Positions 9,794 to 18,959 are shown, counted from the first letter of the stretch. The stretch: 51,526 nucleotides of DNA from Aquipseudomonas alcaligenes MRY13-0052 (GCA_000474255.1 BATO01000041.1:1-51526), one strand, 5' to 3'. The notes: generated by a model from the sequence alone, not told the origin. Program-made: numbers and translations.

Positions 9794-11860
9794 TCAGGCA
9801 TCCGGGATCGGCTGGAAGGGCGATTCCTTGTCGGTGCGCTCCGGCTTGGCCCAGGCACTGCGTCCCACCTTGATGGCATAGAACAGGATGCTGAGGACCA
9901 CGAAGAGGAAGAGCACGGTCAGGGTCGAGTTGGTGTAGGCGTTGAAGATCACGTGCTGCATCTGCGCCATGTCCTTGGCCGGGGCCAGGATCTGGCCGGC
10001 GTCGGCGGCGTCGCTGTACTTCTTGGCCAGGGCCAGGAAGCCCACCGCCGGGTTCGGGTCGAGCAGCTTGATCAGGCCCGCGGTGGTGGTGCAGATCAGC
10101 AGCCAGGTGGCCGGCACCAGAGTGACCCAGACGTAGCGCTGGCGCTTCATCTTGATCAGCACCACGCAGCCGAGCATCAGGGCGATACCGGCGAGCATCT
10201 GGTTGGAGATGCCGAACAGCGGCCACAGGGTGTTGATGCCGCCCAATGGGTCGATCACGCCCTGGTACAGCAGCCAGCCCCACATGGCCACGCAGCCGGC
10301 GGTGGCGATGACGTTGGCGGTCCAGGACTCGGTGCGCTTCAGCGCCGGCACGAAGTTGCCCAGCAGGTCCTGCAGCATGAAGCGCCCGGCACGGGTACCG
10401 GCGTCCACCGCGGTGAGGATGAACAGCGCCTCGAAGAGGATCGCGAAGTGGTACCAGAACGCCATGGTGTTCTCGCCCGGCAACACCTGGTGGAGGATCT
10501 GCGCGATGCCCACGGCCAGGGTCGGCGCACCACCGGCACGGGCCAGGATGGTGTGCTCGCCGATGTCACGGGCGGTGGCCTCCAGCACTTCCGGGGTGAT
10601 GGTGAAGCCCCAGTTGCTGACGGTGGCCGCCACGCTGGCGACGTCGGTGCCGACTACGGCCGGCGGGCTGTTCATGGCGAAGTACACGCCCGGCTCGATC
10701 ACCGAGGCGGCGACCATGGCCATGATGGCGACGAAGGATTCCATCAGCATGCCGCCGTAGCCGATATAACGGGCATGGGATTCGTTGGCCAGCAGCTTGG
10801 GCGTAGTGCCGGAGCTGATCAGCGCATGGAAGCCGGAAACCGCGCCACAGGCGATGGTGATGAACAGGAAGGGGAACAGGCCGCCCTTCCACACCGGGCC
10901 GGTGCCGTCGACGAACTGGGTCAGCGCCGGCATTTTCAGCTCGGGCATGGTCACCAGGATGCCGATGGCCAGGGCGATGATGGTGCCGATCTTGAGGAAG
11001 GTCGACAGGTAGTCACGGGGCGCCAGCACCAGCCACACGGGCAGCACGGCGGCGACGAAACCGTAGCCGATCAGCATCCAGGTGATCTGCACGCCGGTGA
11101 AGGTGAAGGCCGGGCCCCAGACCGGGTCGGCGGCCACCTGGCCACCGAGCCAGATCGACAGCAGCAACAGCACCACGCCCACCAGCGAAATCTCGCCGAT
11201 ACGGCCCGGGCGGATGTAGCGCATGTAGATGCCCATGAACATCGCGATGGGGATGGTCGCCATCACCGTGAACATGCCCCAGGGGCTCTCGGCCAGGGCC
11301 TTGACCACGATCAGCGAGAGCACCGCGAGGATGATGATCATGATCAGGAAGGCGCCGAACAGCGCGATGGTGCCGGGTATCTGGCCCATCTCCTCACGCA
11401 CCAGCTCGCCCAGGGAGCGGCCGTTGCGACGGGTGGAGATGAACAGGACCATGAAGTCCTGCACCGCACCGGCGAGCACCACGCCGGCAATCAGCCAGAG
11501 CGTGCCGGGCAGGTAGCCCATCTGCGCCGCAAGTACCGGGCCCACCAGCGGGCCGGCGCCGGCGATGGCGGCGAAGTGGTGACCGAAGAGGATGTGCTTG
11601 TTGGTCGGGACGTAGTCCAGGCCGTCGTTGTTGAGCAGCGCGGGGGTCGCGCGGGTCGGGTCCAGCTGCATCACCTTGGTGGCGATGAACAGGCTGTAGT
11701 AGCGGTAAGCGACAAGGTAAAGGGCAACGGCTGCGACCACGATCCACAAGGCGTTGATCGCCTCGCCGCGGCGTAGTGCGACCACACCCAAGGCACATGC
11801 GCCGACCACCGCCAGCACTGCCCAGGGCAGGTGGCGCGTGACGCTATTGTTATTGTTCAT
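9794..11860 (-). CDS. cstA: Carbon starvation protein A / pyruvate transporter family
   Basis: A 688-residue polytopic inner-membrane protein of the CstA family, with 16 or more hydrophobic segments. Landmarks are TNKHILFGHHFAAIAGAGPLVGPVLAAQ near residue 85 (given here as two family blocks, TNKHILFGHHFA and AGAGPLVGPV) and FHALISSGTTPK near 350. The family includes E. coli CstA and BtsT, which take up peptides or pyruvate during carbon limitation. The ATG at 11860 has GGAG at a normal distance. First gene of cstA-ybdD with the CobW gene downstream. A 5-bp-armed palindrome (AGACC-TT-GGTCT) about 70 bp ahead of the start may be an activator site. Confidence 0.95.
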   Translation of the reverse strand: MNNNNSVTRHLPWAVLAVVGACALGVVALRRGEAINALWIVVAAVALYLVAYRYYSLFIATKVMQLDPTRATPALLNNDGLDYVPTNKHILFGHHFAAIAGAGPLVGPVLAAQMGYLPGTLWLIAGVVLAGAVQDFMVLFISTRRNGRSLGELVREEMGQIPGTIALFGAFLIMIIILAVLSLIVVKALAESPWGMFTVMATIPIAMFMGIYMRYIRPGRIGEISLVGVVLLLLSIWLGGQVAADPVWGPAFTFTGVQITWMLIGYGFVAAVLPVWLVLAPRDYLSTFLKIGTIIALAIGILVTMPELKMPALTQFVDGTGPVWKGGLFPFLFITIACGAVSGFHALISSGTTPKLLANESHARYIGYGGMLMESFVAIMAMVAASVIEPGVYFAMNSPPAVVGTDVASVAATVSNWGFTITPEVLEATARDIGEHTILARAGGAPTLAVGIAQILHQVLPGENTMAFWYHFAILFEALFILTAVDAGTRAGRFMLQDLLGNFVPALKRTESWTANVIATAGCVAMWGWLLYQGVIDPLGGINTLWPLFGISNQMLAGIALMLGCVVLIKMKRQRYVWVTLVPATWLLICTTTAGLIKLLDPNPAVGFLALAKKYSDAADAGQILAPAKDMAQMQHVIFNAYTNSTLTVLFLFVVLSILFYAIKVGRSAWAKPERTDKESPFQPIPDA

Positions 11861-12243
11861 AGGGAACTCCGAATGGATAGACAGACAAGCTGCCGCACAA
11901 GCTTAGCCGCTCCCCGGCGAAACTGAAGTCAGACCTTGGTCTAGAGCCTTCGGCCACTGTCGCCGGGGTGGTCGGACGGGGTCTATCCGGGGCATGGAGT
12001 GTGCCCTGCCAGCCCCCGTGCATGGGCATGACCGCTGAGTGGGATGCAGGTCGCTTTTTACCTCCACCAGGCGGAGTGGAGGACAGGGAAAGCGGTGGGC
12101 TGAAGCGGAGCGCCGCCCGGCCCACCCTACGCCCACCTGCGCCCACCTGCGCCCGCACAGGTCCACCTGCGCCCTGGGTCCAATATATGGGTAGGTCGGG
12201 TGCAACCCGACATTTCGGCCAAGCCGCCTGATCACCGGGCATG
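11861..12243. repeat. cstA leader region followed by dispersed repeats
   Basis: No gene is supported. Next to cstA lies the AGACC-TT-GGTCT palindrome (11931-11942). Positions 12029-12080 carry one copy of the repeat ATGACCGCTG...GTCGCTTTTTACCTCCACCA...GCGGAG, also found at about 46946 and 51385. Positions 12131-12170 hold four degenerate 10-bp tandem units (GCCCACCTGC twice, then GCCCGCACAG and GTCCACCTGC). Positions 12193-12213 carry GTCGGGTGCAACCCGAC, a palindrome also present near 29397. Confidence 0.6.
11931..11942. promoter_or_regulatory. Candidate activator site upstream of cstA
   Basis: AGACC-TT-GGTCT: perfect 5-bp arms around a 2-bp centre, 71-82 bp upstream of the cstA ATG. The position fits an activator-binding site for a carbon-limitation regulator; assignment to a particular protein would be a guess. 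Confidence 0.35.
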
Positions 12244-12268
12244 AAAAAGCCGGGCATCGCCCGGCTTC
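12244..12268 (-). terminator. Terminator of the DUF3015 gene
   Basis: AGCCGGGC (12248-12255), loop ATC, GCCCGGCT (12259-12266). Read on the minus strand the stem is followed by five T residues (12244-12248). It lies 18 bp beyond the stop of the gene ending at 12286. The other strand has CTTCTTCTTT after the stem, so it may work both ways. Confidence 0.88.
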
Positions 12269-12285
12269 TTCTTTACTGCGGCCGA

Positions 12286-12792
12286 TCAGGCCGGCTGTTT
12301 GGCGTAGCGCGCCAGTTGCTGGTCGCGGCTCATCACTTCCAGGGTGTTGGCCAGCACCTGCTCGCCGGTTACGTCCGGGGCGGAGAAGATGGTGGAGAAG
12401 TTCTCCTGGGCGATCTTGGCGAAGTGGGCGCGGTCGCCCTGCTCCACACCCAGCAGGGTGGCGTAGGCGTCCAGCGCTTCGCCCTGGCCCTGGGCCATGT
12501 CTTCGGCAATGTTGTCGAGCATGCCGTTCATGGCCAGCATCGAGCGGCCGCCGTAGCCGATCTTGGCGCCGACATCGCAGCCGTTGGTACCGGAGGTCAT
12601 GCCGAAGGTGGCGTTACCCGAGGTGCCGTTGGTGGTAGTGGCCAGGAAGTGCGGTGCGAAGCCGCGCTGACCTTCGAACAGCATGTTGCCCCAGCCGCAG
12701 CCGTTACCACCGGCAGCGTCGGCATGTGCCGCCACGCTACCCACGCTCAGAAGTCCCACAATCACGCCTTTGACCAGCAGTCGGTTGTCCAT
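12286..12792 (-). CDS. DUF3015 periplasmic protein
   Basis: A 168-residue protein with a cleavable signal peptide (residues 1-25, ending AAHADA) and a mature part beginning with the family pattern GGNGCGWGNMLFEGQRG. Two Cys in that region and in GTNGCDVG could form a disulfide. DUF3015 has no known function; members are conserved secreted proteins of pseudomonads, and the homologue sits between cstA and mapZ in P. aeruginosa. The ATG at 12792 has GGAG 8 bases ahead; a GTG three codons earlier overlaps that site and is rejected. A strong terminator follows. Confidence 0.85.
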   Translation of the reverse strand: MDNRLLVKGVIVGLLSVGSVAAHADAAGGNGCGWGNMLFEGQRGFAPHFLATTTNGTSGNATFGMTSGTNGCDVGAKIGYGGRSMLAMNGMLDNIAEDMAQGQGEALDAYATLLGVEQGDRAHFAKIAQENFSTIFSAPDVTGEQVLANTLEVMSRDQQLARYAKQPA

Positions 12793-13002
12793 TAGCTGCA
12801 CTCCACAATCATCAATAGGGGTAAATCCGCCTAAGCAGCTTTGGCGACACTTGGCGAACTGTCAAACCAGGCGGCCCTGCCGTGCGCCCAATGACCATGC
12901 CGCTTGCGGGGATGTGACGAAGTTGGCGGGCAGCCCTTGCCGGCCTTGCGGATTGGGCGTCTAATCCGCCGCGAACGGGCCTCGCGCCCGGGCCACGTCA
13001 CG

Positions 13003-14217
13003 ATGAAGACCATGTACGGCCTCCCCCGCCGCTGGATCGCGGCCCTCTTCTTTCTACTCGCATTGACCGGCGGCTGCCGCGAAGAGGCGTCCCTGCCCTT
13101 CGACCAGCAACTCTACGTCTGGCAGCGCCAATGGCTGCCCGCCCACGCCGAAGCGCTCGCCGCCAGCCACGCCGACTTCTCCACCCTGCGCGTGCTCGCC
13201 CTGCAGGCCCACCCCGGTGCCGGCTGGTCGCGCATCCGCGTCGACGCCCCGCTGCTGCGCGCCGATGGTCGGCCACTGGTAGCGGTGGTACGCCTCGACG
13301 GCCAGCTGCCGCAACTGGACGCGCAACGGGCACGGGAAGAAATCACCGCGCTGCTGGCCGACTGGCAGGCCGCCGGCCTCACCCCCCAGGCGCTGGAGAT
13401 CGACCACGACTGCGCCAGCGCGCGCCTGCCCGGCTACACCCGCTTCCTCGCCGAGCTGCGCCAGGCCCTGCCACCGGGCCTGCGCCTGGGCATCACCGCC
13501 CTGCCCGCCTGGCTGTCCAGCCCGGAGCTTGACGCACTGCTGGCCCAGGTGGACGGCAGCGTGCTGCAGGTCCACGGCGTCAGCGCTCCGGAGCAGGGGC
13601 TGTTCGATGCCGACAAGGCGTTCGCCTGGGCACAGCGCTGGGCCGAACGCAGCGAGCGCCCCTTCCTGCTCGCCTTGCCCGCCTACGGTGCCGGCCTCAT
13701 CAGCAGTGCCAGCGGCGCCCAGGTGGAAAGCGAAGCGCCGCTGAACCTGGCCGGCGAGCGCCGCGAACTCAGCGCCGACCCGCAGCAGGTCGCCGCCGTG
13801 GTACAACGCCTGCGGGATGAACGCCCCGCCCACCTCGCCGGGCTCATCTGGTTCCGCCTGCCCCTGCCGGGCGACCGCCGCGCCTGGCCCCTGGCGACCT
13901 TGCGCGCCGTGGCCCGGGGCGAGCCCCTGGCGGCGGCACTGGCCGTCCAGGTGGAACGCCCACGGGACGATGACCTGCGCGAACTCAGCCTCACCAATAC
14001 CGGCAATGCCCCCGGCCCGCTGCCGCAGCGGCTGGACATCGCCGCCCGGGACTGCCAGGCCTTCGACGCCCTGCCCGGCTACCGCATGCAACGCAGCGAC
14101 ACGGGCCTGGTGCTGGAGCGCCAGGCCGCCGCCGACCTCGCCGCCGGCCAGCGCCGTGCGCTGGGCTGGGCCCGCTGCTCCGAACTCGATCAAGGAGGAA
14201 TCCATGTACGCCCCTGA
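13003..14217 (+). CDS. DUF3142 envelope protein
   Basis: A 404-residue protein with an N-terminal hydrophobic signal (RRWIAALFFLLALTGGC). Cys near residue 24 is a possible lipidation site, although TGGC is not an ideal lipobox. The body matches DUF3142: QLYVWQRQWLPAH near 35, a conserved region around EIDHDC, and a TIM-barrel-like alternation resembling glycosyl-hydrolase folds. No function is known. It overlaps the next gene by 14 bp, so the two are translationally coupled. The start is uncertain: the ATG at 13003 has a weak ribosome site and the ATG at 13012 is also possible. Confidence 0.78.
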   Translation: MKTMYGLPRRWIAALFFLLALTGGCREEASLPFDQQLYVWQRQWLPAHAEALAASHADFSTLRVLALQAHPGAGWSRIRVDAPLLRADGRPLVAVVRLDGQLPQLDAQRAREEITALLADWQAAGLTPQALEIDHDCASARLPGYTRFLAELRQALPPGLRLGITALPAWLSSPELDALLAQVDGSVLQVHGVSAPEQGLFDADKAFAWAQRWAERSERPFLLALPAYGAGLISSASGAQVESEAPLNLAGERRELSADPQQVAAVVQRLRDERPAHLAGLIWFRLPLPGDRRAWPLATLRAVARGEPLAAALAVQVERPRDDDLRELSLTNTGNAPGPLPQRLDIAARDCQAFDALPGYRMQRSDTGLVLERQAAADLAAGQRRALGWARCSELDQGGIHVRP

Positions 14218-16375
14218 GCGTCGCCCTGCCCGTCTCGCCCTGGCCATCGCCCTCGCCCTGCCGCTCGGCAGCGCCCTGGCCTGCGGCCCGGACTTCTCTA
14301 TGCGCCTGCTGGACGACCGCGCCAACAGCCTGGCCGAACTGCCCGAAGGCAACTTCGCCTTCGAGATCAGCCGCCTGGCACCGCCCATCCCCGGGCTCAA
14401 GCAGGTCACCGAGGCCAGCCTGGTACCGCGCTGGGAGGAGGACAACGGCGCCTACCTGCAGCAGCGTGACGAGCGTGAGAAAAGCGAGCTGGGCGAAGCG
14501 ATGTGGCAGCGCGTGCAGGCCCTGCGCGGCCTCGATGACGCCCAGCGGGCCGAAGCGGAAGGCCAGGACCTGCCCGCCGAAATCCGCCTCTACACCGCCG
14601 GCGCCGTAGCCTTCCAGGGCGACCCGGCGCTGGCCGTCGACTACTTCCGCCGCGTCCTCGCGCTGCCGGACGCCGAGCGTCGCACCCGCAGCACCTGGGC
14701 CGCCTACTCCATGGGCCGCACCCTGGCCGCCAGCAGCCGCTTCCTGCCTGCCAGCAACGAAGTGCTCAGCGACGAGGGAATCACCCAGCGCCTGCACGCC
14801 AATGCCGAAGCCGCCAGGGAGGCCTTCCGCCTCACCCGCACACTGGCCATCGAGGGCTTCGACGACCCGCTGGAGCTGGCCGCCGCCAGCCTGGGCGAGG
14901 AAGCCCTGCTGGCCAAGGAGGCCGGCGACTGGGGCGAGGCCATCCGCCTCTACGCCAACCAGGCGACGCTGCACTCCAACACCGGCTACAGCTCCCTGCG
15001 CCAGCTGAGCGGGGAGCTGGCGCGCATGCCCGACGAGCAACTGGTGCCGCTGCTGGCGGTGCCCGAGGTGCAACAACTGCTGACGGTGCGCCTGCTCACC
15101 CGGATCGGCTGGTTCTACGACGAACAGCCCAACGGCGAGCAGCACCTGGCCGAACTGCTGATGGCCCTCGACGCCGCCGAACTGCCCAACGCCGACCGCC
15201 TCGCCGCGCTCGCCTACCGTGTCGGTCGCTACGACGATGCCGAGCGTTTCCTGGCCAAGGCCGGGGACAGCGGCCTCGCCTGGTGGTTGCGGGCCAAGCT
15301 GGCCCTTCGTGCCGGCGACACCCCGCGCGCCGCCGAAGCCTACGCCCGGGCCGCCAAGGCCTTCCCCGAAGACGAGAAATGGGGCGCCCGGCGCACCGCC
15401 GGCTGGGAGTGGGAAACCATCACGCCGCGTTGCCGGGTGGAAGGCGAAAGCGCCATCCTCGCGCTGCAGCGCGGCGACTACCTGGAGGCTTTCGACAACC
15501 TCTACCGCAGCGGCGAGATCTACTGGATGGATGCCGCCGCCGTGGCCGAGCGGGTGCTCACCCTCGACGAGCTGAAGGGCTACGTGGACGCCAAGGTCGT
15601 CGCGCCGCCCCCTCAAACCCAGGAAGACCGCGACGCCTATCGCCCGCAACCGGTGGCCGCCTCCCTGCGCGAGCTGCTGGGCCGCCGCCTGCTGCGCGAA
15701 GGCCGCTACGACGAAGCCCCGGCCTATTTCGAGAGCGACGAGCTGCGCGCCGCCGCCCTTGAATACGGCCAGGCCCGCGAACAGGCGCAAAGCCGCTGGA
15801 CCGGCATCGGTCGCGCCGAGGCCTACTACACCGCCGCCCGCCTGGCCCGCCGGCAGGGCATGGAGCTGCTGGGCTACGAGATGTCCCCGGACTTCCACGT
15901 TCTGGGCGGCAACTTCGCCTTCACCCAGGTGAACCCGCTGCAGGCCGGCGGGCTGCTTTCCGCGGACGAAGTGCAGCGGCAGAACGCCAACCTGGCCCAG
16001 CCCAATCTGCGCTACCACTACCGCTGGATCGCCGCCGACCTCACCGAGCGCGCCGCCGACGACCTGCCCCATACCAGCCAGGCCTTCGCCGCCGTGCTGT
16101 GCAAGGGCAGCGGCTGGGTGCAGTACAGCGACCTCCCCCGCGCCCAGGCCATCTACCGGCGGTACGTCGAGCACGGCCCTTTCGTGGAATGGGCCGGCAA
16201 TTTCGGCATGAACTGCGAGGAGCCGGACTTCGAAAGCGCCCACGGCCGCCTGTGGGAAGAACGTGAACAGGCCATGCGCGATGGGTTCTACTCCATCAGA
16301 TACGGCCTCGCTGCCGGCGCCGCGCTGTTGCTGGGTGCCGCCGGCGCCTGGCTGTGGCGACGTCGCTCCCGATGA
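14204..16375 (+). CDS. Large exported TPR-like protein paired with DUF3142
   Basis: A 723-residue protein with a signal peptide (residues 5-27, ending ALAC), the motif CGPDF straight after it, a long alpha-helical region with tetratricopeptide-like units (about 90-500, for example AVDYFRRVLALPDAERR and AARAFPEDEKWGARR-type helices), and a C-terminal membrane segment at about 697-716 followed by a basic tail (WRRRSR). It is thus probably anchored in the inner membrane with its bulk in the periplasm. The start at 14204 is fixed by AAGGAGGA at 14192-14199, inside the end of the DUF3142 gene. No enzymatic motif was found; function unknown. Confidence 0.78.
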   Translation: MYAPERRPARLALAIALALPLGSALACGPDFSMRLLDDRANSLAELPEGNFAFEISRLAPPIPGLKQVTEASLVPRWEEDNGAYLQQRDEREKSELGEAMWQRVQALRGLDDAQRAEAEGQDLPAEIRLYTAGAVAFQGDPALAVDYFRRVLALPDAERRTRSTWAAYSMGRTLAASSRFLPASNEVLSDEGITQRLHANAEAAREAFRLTRTLAIEGFDDPLELAAASLGEEALLAKEAGDWGEAIRLYANQATLHSNTGYSSLRQLSGELARMPDEQLVPLLAVPEVQQLLTVRLLTRIGWFYDEQPNGEQHLAELLMALDAAELPNADRLAALAYRVGRYDDAERFLAKAGDSGLAWWLRAKLALRAGDTPRAAEAYARAAKAFPEDEKWGARRTAGWEWETITPRCRVEGESAILALQRGDYLEAFDNLYRSGEIYWMDAAAVAERVLTLDELKGYVDAKVVAPPPQTQEDRDAYRPQPVAASLRELLGRRLLREGRYDEAPAYFESDELRAAALEYGQAREQAQSRWTGIGRAEAYYTAARLARRQGMELLGYEMSPDFHVLGGNFAFTQVNPLQAGGLLSADEVQRQNANLAQPNLRYHYRWIAADLTERAADDLPHTSQAFAAVLCKGSGWVQYSDLPRAQAIYRRYVEHGPFVEWAGNFGMNCEEPDFESAHGRLWEEREQAMRDGFYSIRYGLAAGAALLLGAAGAWLWRRRSR

Positions 16376-16428
16376 GCGGCAGCCCCGAGCCTTGTCTATA
16401 GTTGTGTGAATTGAGCAGGAGCCATGCC

Positions 16429-16797
16429 ATGAGTGACACAGACAACGAGCGCCGACGCTTTCACCGCATCGCGTTCGATGCCGCCACCGAGATCGCCCAG
16501 GACGAGCGTCGCTGGAACGTCGAGCTGCAGGACATCTCCCTGAAGGGCCTGCTGGTGGAGCGCCCGAGCAACTGGAACGGCGACCCCGACCAGCCGTTCC
16601 TGGCCACCGTCCGCCTCAGCGGCGACACCCAGGTGCGCATGGAGGTGGTGCTGACCCGCGTGCAGAAAGACCAGCTGGGCTTCGTCTGCCAGCACATCGA
16701 CCTGGATTCCATCGCCCACCTGCGCCGCCTGGTGGAACTCAACCTCGGCGACGAGGACCTGCTGGAACGTGACCTCGCCGCCCTGGTAGAGAAGTAG
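16429..16797 (+). CDS. mapZ: PilZ-domain c-di-GMP adaptor (MapZ)
   Basis: A 122-residue single PilZ domain. The c-di-GMP motif RxxxR is R9-R-F-H-R13 and the second motif is D35-I-S-L-K-G40, so ligand binding is intact. Length and sequence ([11 protein letters not shown]) match P. aeruginosa MapZ (PA4608), which in the c-di-GMP-bound form binds the chemotaxis methyltransferase CheR1 and inhibits it, altering flagellar switching. The ATG at 16429 starts MSDTDN; an overlapping ATG at 16424 is out of frame. CAGGAG lies at 16416-16421. It converges with radA with only 3 bp between the stops and no terminator. Confidence 0.93.
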   Translation: MSDTDNERRRFHRIAFDAATEIAQDERRWNVELQDISLKGLLVERPSNWNGDPDQPFLATVRLSGDTQVRMEVVLTRVQKDQLGFVCQHIDLDSIAHLRRLVELNLGDEDLLERDLAALVEK

Positions 16798-16800
16798 GGG

Positions 16801-18162
16801 TCACTCGAACAGGGCATCCAGCGCCTGTTCCAGGCGCGTCACCGCAATCACCCGCAGCCCCGGGGGCGCCTCCTTCGGGGCGTTGCCCTTGGGCACGATG
16901 GCGCGCTTGAAGCCGTGCTTGCCCGCCTCCTTCAGGCGCTCCTGGCCGCTCGGTACCGGGCGCACCTCGCCCGACAGGCCCACCTCGCCGAACACCAACA
17001 GGTCATGCTCCAGCGGGCGGTTGCGCAGGCTCGACATGATCGCCGCGATCAGCGCCAGGTCGGACGCCGTCTCCAGCACCTTGACCCCGCCCACCACGTT
17101 GAGGAACACATCCTGGTCGTGAGTGGGAATGCCGCCGTGGCGGTGCAATACCGCCAGCAGCATGGCCAGGCGGTTCTGGTCCAGGCCCAAGGTGACCCGG
17201 CGCGGGTTGGCCAGGTGGCTGGTGTCCACCAGGGCCTGCACCTCCACCAGCATCGGCCGCGAACCTTCCCAGGTGGCCATGACCACGCTGCCGGGCACCG
17301 CTTCCTGGGCACGGGTGAGGAAGATCGCCGACGGGTTGGAAACCTCCTTCAGGCCCTTGTCGGTCATGCCGAACACGCCCAGCTCGTTGACCGCACCGAA
17401 ACGGTTCTTCACCGCCCGCAGCAGGCGCAGGCGGCCATCGGACTCGCCCTCGAAATACAGCACGGTGTCGACCATGTGCTCCAGCACGCGCGGGCCCGCC
17501 AGGGCGCCTTCCTTGGTCACGTGGCCGACGAGGAAGATCGCCGTGCCGCTCTGCTTGGCATAGCGCACCAGCAGCGCCGCGCTCTCGCGCACCTGGGCCA
17601 CGCCGCCAGGGGCGGACTGCAATTGCTCGGTGAAGATGGTCTGGATGGAGTCGATCACCATCACCTTGGGCTTCTCCACCCGGGCGGTGGCGATGATGCT
17701 TTCGATGCAGGTCTCGGTCATCACCTTGAGCTTGTCTTCCGGCAGCCCGAGGCGGCGAGCGCGCATGGCGACCTGCTGCTGGGATTCCTCACCGGTGACA
17801 TAGAGCGCGGGGAAGCGCGAGGCGATGTTGCACAGGGTCTGCAACAGGATGGTGGACTTGCCGATGCCGGGGTCGCCGCCGATCAGCACCACCGAGCCGT
17901 CCACCAGGCCACCACCGAGCACGCGGTCGAGCTCGGCGGAGGCGGTGGAAAAGCGCGGCATTTCCTCGACGCTGACTTCGGCCAGGGTCTTGATCTGCGC
18001 CTGGCCACCGGCCCAGCCGGCGCGCCCGCTGGGGGGCGCAGCGCCGTCGATGACGGTTTCAACCAGGGTGTTCCAGGCCCCGCAATCGCCGCACTGGCCG
18101 GCCCATTTGGGGAAGGTCGAGCCGCACTCGGTGCAGCCGTACATGCGCTTGGCCTTGGCCAT
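16801..18162 (-). CDS. radA: DNA repair protein RadA
   Basis: A 453-residue DnaB-like/RecA-related ATPase that drives branch migration during recombinational repair. The N-terminal zinc finger is CTECGSTFPKWAGQCGDCGAW (Cys at 10, 13, 24 and 27). Walker A is GGDPGIGKST near residue 95, Walker B is KVMVIDSIQTI, and the RadA-specific KNRFG motif is at about 250. The C-terminal Lon-protease-like domain contains DLALIAAIMSS and PLEHDLLVFGEVGLSGEVR. Length and motifs are those of a full-length protein. A small coiled-coil gene lies 39 bp upstream on the same strand. Confidence 0.97.
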   Translation of the reverse strand: MAKAKRMYGCTECGSTFPKWAGQCGDCGAWNTLVETVIDGAAPPSGRAGWAGGQAQIKTLAEVSVEEMPRFSTASAELDRVLGGGLVDGSVVLIGGDPGIGKSTILLQTLCNIASRFPALYVTGEESQQQVAMRARRLGLPEDKLKVMTETCIESIIATARVEKPKVMVIDSIQTIFTEQLQSAPGGVAQVRESAALLVRYAKQSGTAIFLVGHVTKEGALAGPRVLEHMVDTVLYFEGESDGRLRLLRAVKNRFGAVNELGVFGMTDKGLKEVSNPSAIFLTRAQEAVPGSVVMATWEGSRPMLVEVQALVDTSHLANPRRVTLGLDQNRLAMLLAVLHRHGGIPTHDQDVFLNVVGGVKVLETASDLALIAAIMSSLRNRPLEHDLLVFGEVGLSGEVRPVPSGQERLKEAGKHGFKRAIVPKGNAPKEAPPGLRVIAVTRLEQALDALFE

Positions 18163-18201
18163 CAGCGGACTCCGTCAGACGAAAGCCCGCATGATAGCGG
18201 A

Positions 18202-18483
18202 TCAACCCTTGCAGGCGCGCCCGCAGCCGCAGCAGCCTTCCTTGCGCTCCGGTGCCTTGAGCGCCTGCAGGTTCTGTAGCAGGCCATCGCGGCGCATGCG
18301 CAGGGCCTGGAGGCTGGAACCGTCCAGCGGCTCGCTGCCCTGCTCGATGCGGCCGATGCGCTTTTCCAGCAGCTCGTACTGTTCACGCAGGCGCGCCGTG
18401 CGTTCTTCGGCGCGGCGCGCCTCGTACAGGGCCTTGCGGTCACGCTCGGGGGCGGCATTGGGAAGGGTGTCGTAGACGGTCAT
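18202..18483 (-). CDS. Small coiled-coil protein with Cys-rich C terminus
   Basis: A 93-residue, highly charged protein. Residues 15-75 form a predicted coiled coil (RKALYEARRAEERTARLREQ and a following heptad pattern), and the tail reads EGCCGCGRACKG, four Cys in eight residues, suggestive of metal binding. No signal peptide. A homologue of similar size lies next to radA in P. aeruginosa (PA4610, from memory) and has no assigned role. It may be read with radA, which starts 39 bp downstream. Confidence 0.75.
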   Translation of the reverse strand: MTVYDTLPNAAPERDRKALYEARRAEERTARLREQYELLEKRIGRIEQGSEPLDGSSLQALRMRRDGLLQNLQALKAPERKEGCCGCGRACKG

Positions 18484-18560
18484 GGCGACGGCTCCGGAAG
18501 GGGAAATGGGCGCCAGACTACCCAGCGCGCCCCCCCGCCGTTTTGACGCCGATCAACGCC

Positions 18561-18800
18561 TCAATGGCTCTTCAGCAGCTGGGCGATCTCGTCCTTCAGG
18601 GCCACCCGCTGCATTTTCAGGCTGTGCAGGGCGAGGTCATCGAGGGCGTGCTTGCCGTCCTCCACTTCATAGATGCGGGCGTCGAGGCGCTGGTACTCCT
18701 GCGCCAGACGGGAAAAATGCACGTTGTGCTGGAGCATTTCGCGCATAGTGTCGCGATGTTCGGGGAACTCGCGGTCCAGGGGGTGATGTTCGAGCGGCAT
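18561..18800 (-). CDS. YdcH-family protein (DUF465)
   Basis: A 79-residue helical-hairpin protein of the YdcH/DUF465 family. The family pattern is EYQRLDARIYEVEDGKHA at 36-53 and LHSLKMQRVALKDEIAQLL at 58-76. Function is unknown; members are small, soluble and widespread in proteobacteria. The start at 18800 has AGGAG at a normal distance; an in-frame extension to 19241 has no ribosome site, crosses the oppositely oriented neighbour and is rejected. Confidence 0.9.
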   Translation of the reverse strand: MPLEHHPLDREFPEHRDTMREMLQHNVHFSRLAQEYQRLDARIYEVEDGKHALDDLALHSLKMQRVALKDEIAQLLKSH

Positions 18801-18959
18801 GGTCGGGCTCCTCACTGGCGAAAACTCCCTTGAGGCTAGACCAAGCAGCCGCGATGTCGCCGGCCGATGCACCACCGGGAGGTTTTCAGTGAACAGTCGT
18901 GGCTGTGCGCCGGCCCCTGGAAGCACTAGGATGGTCCGCCTGACCGAGGAGAACCCCCG

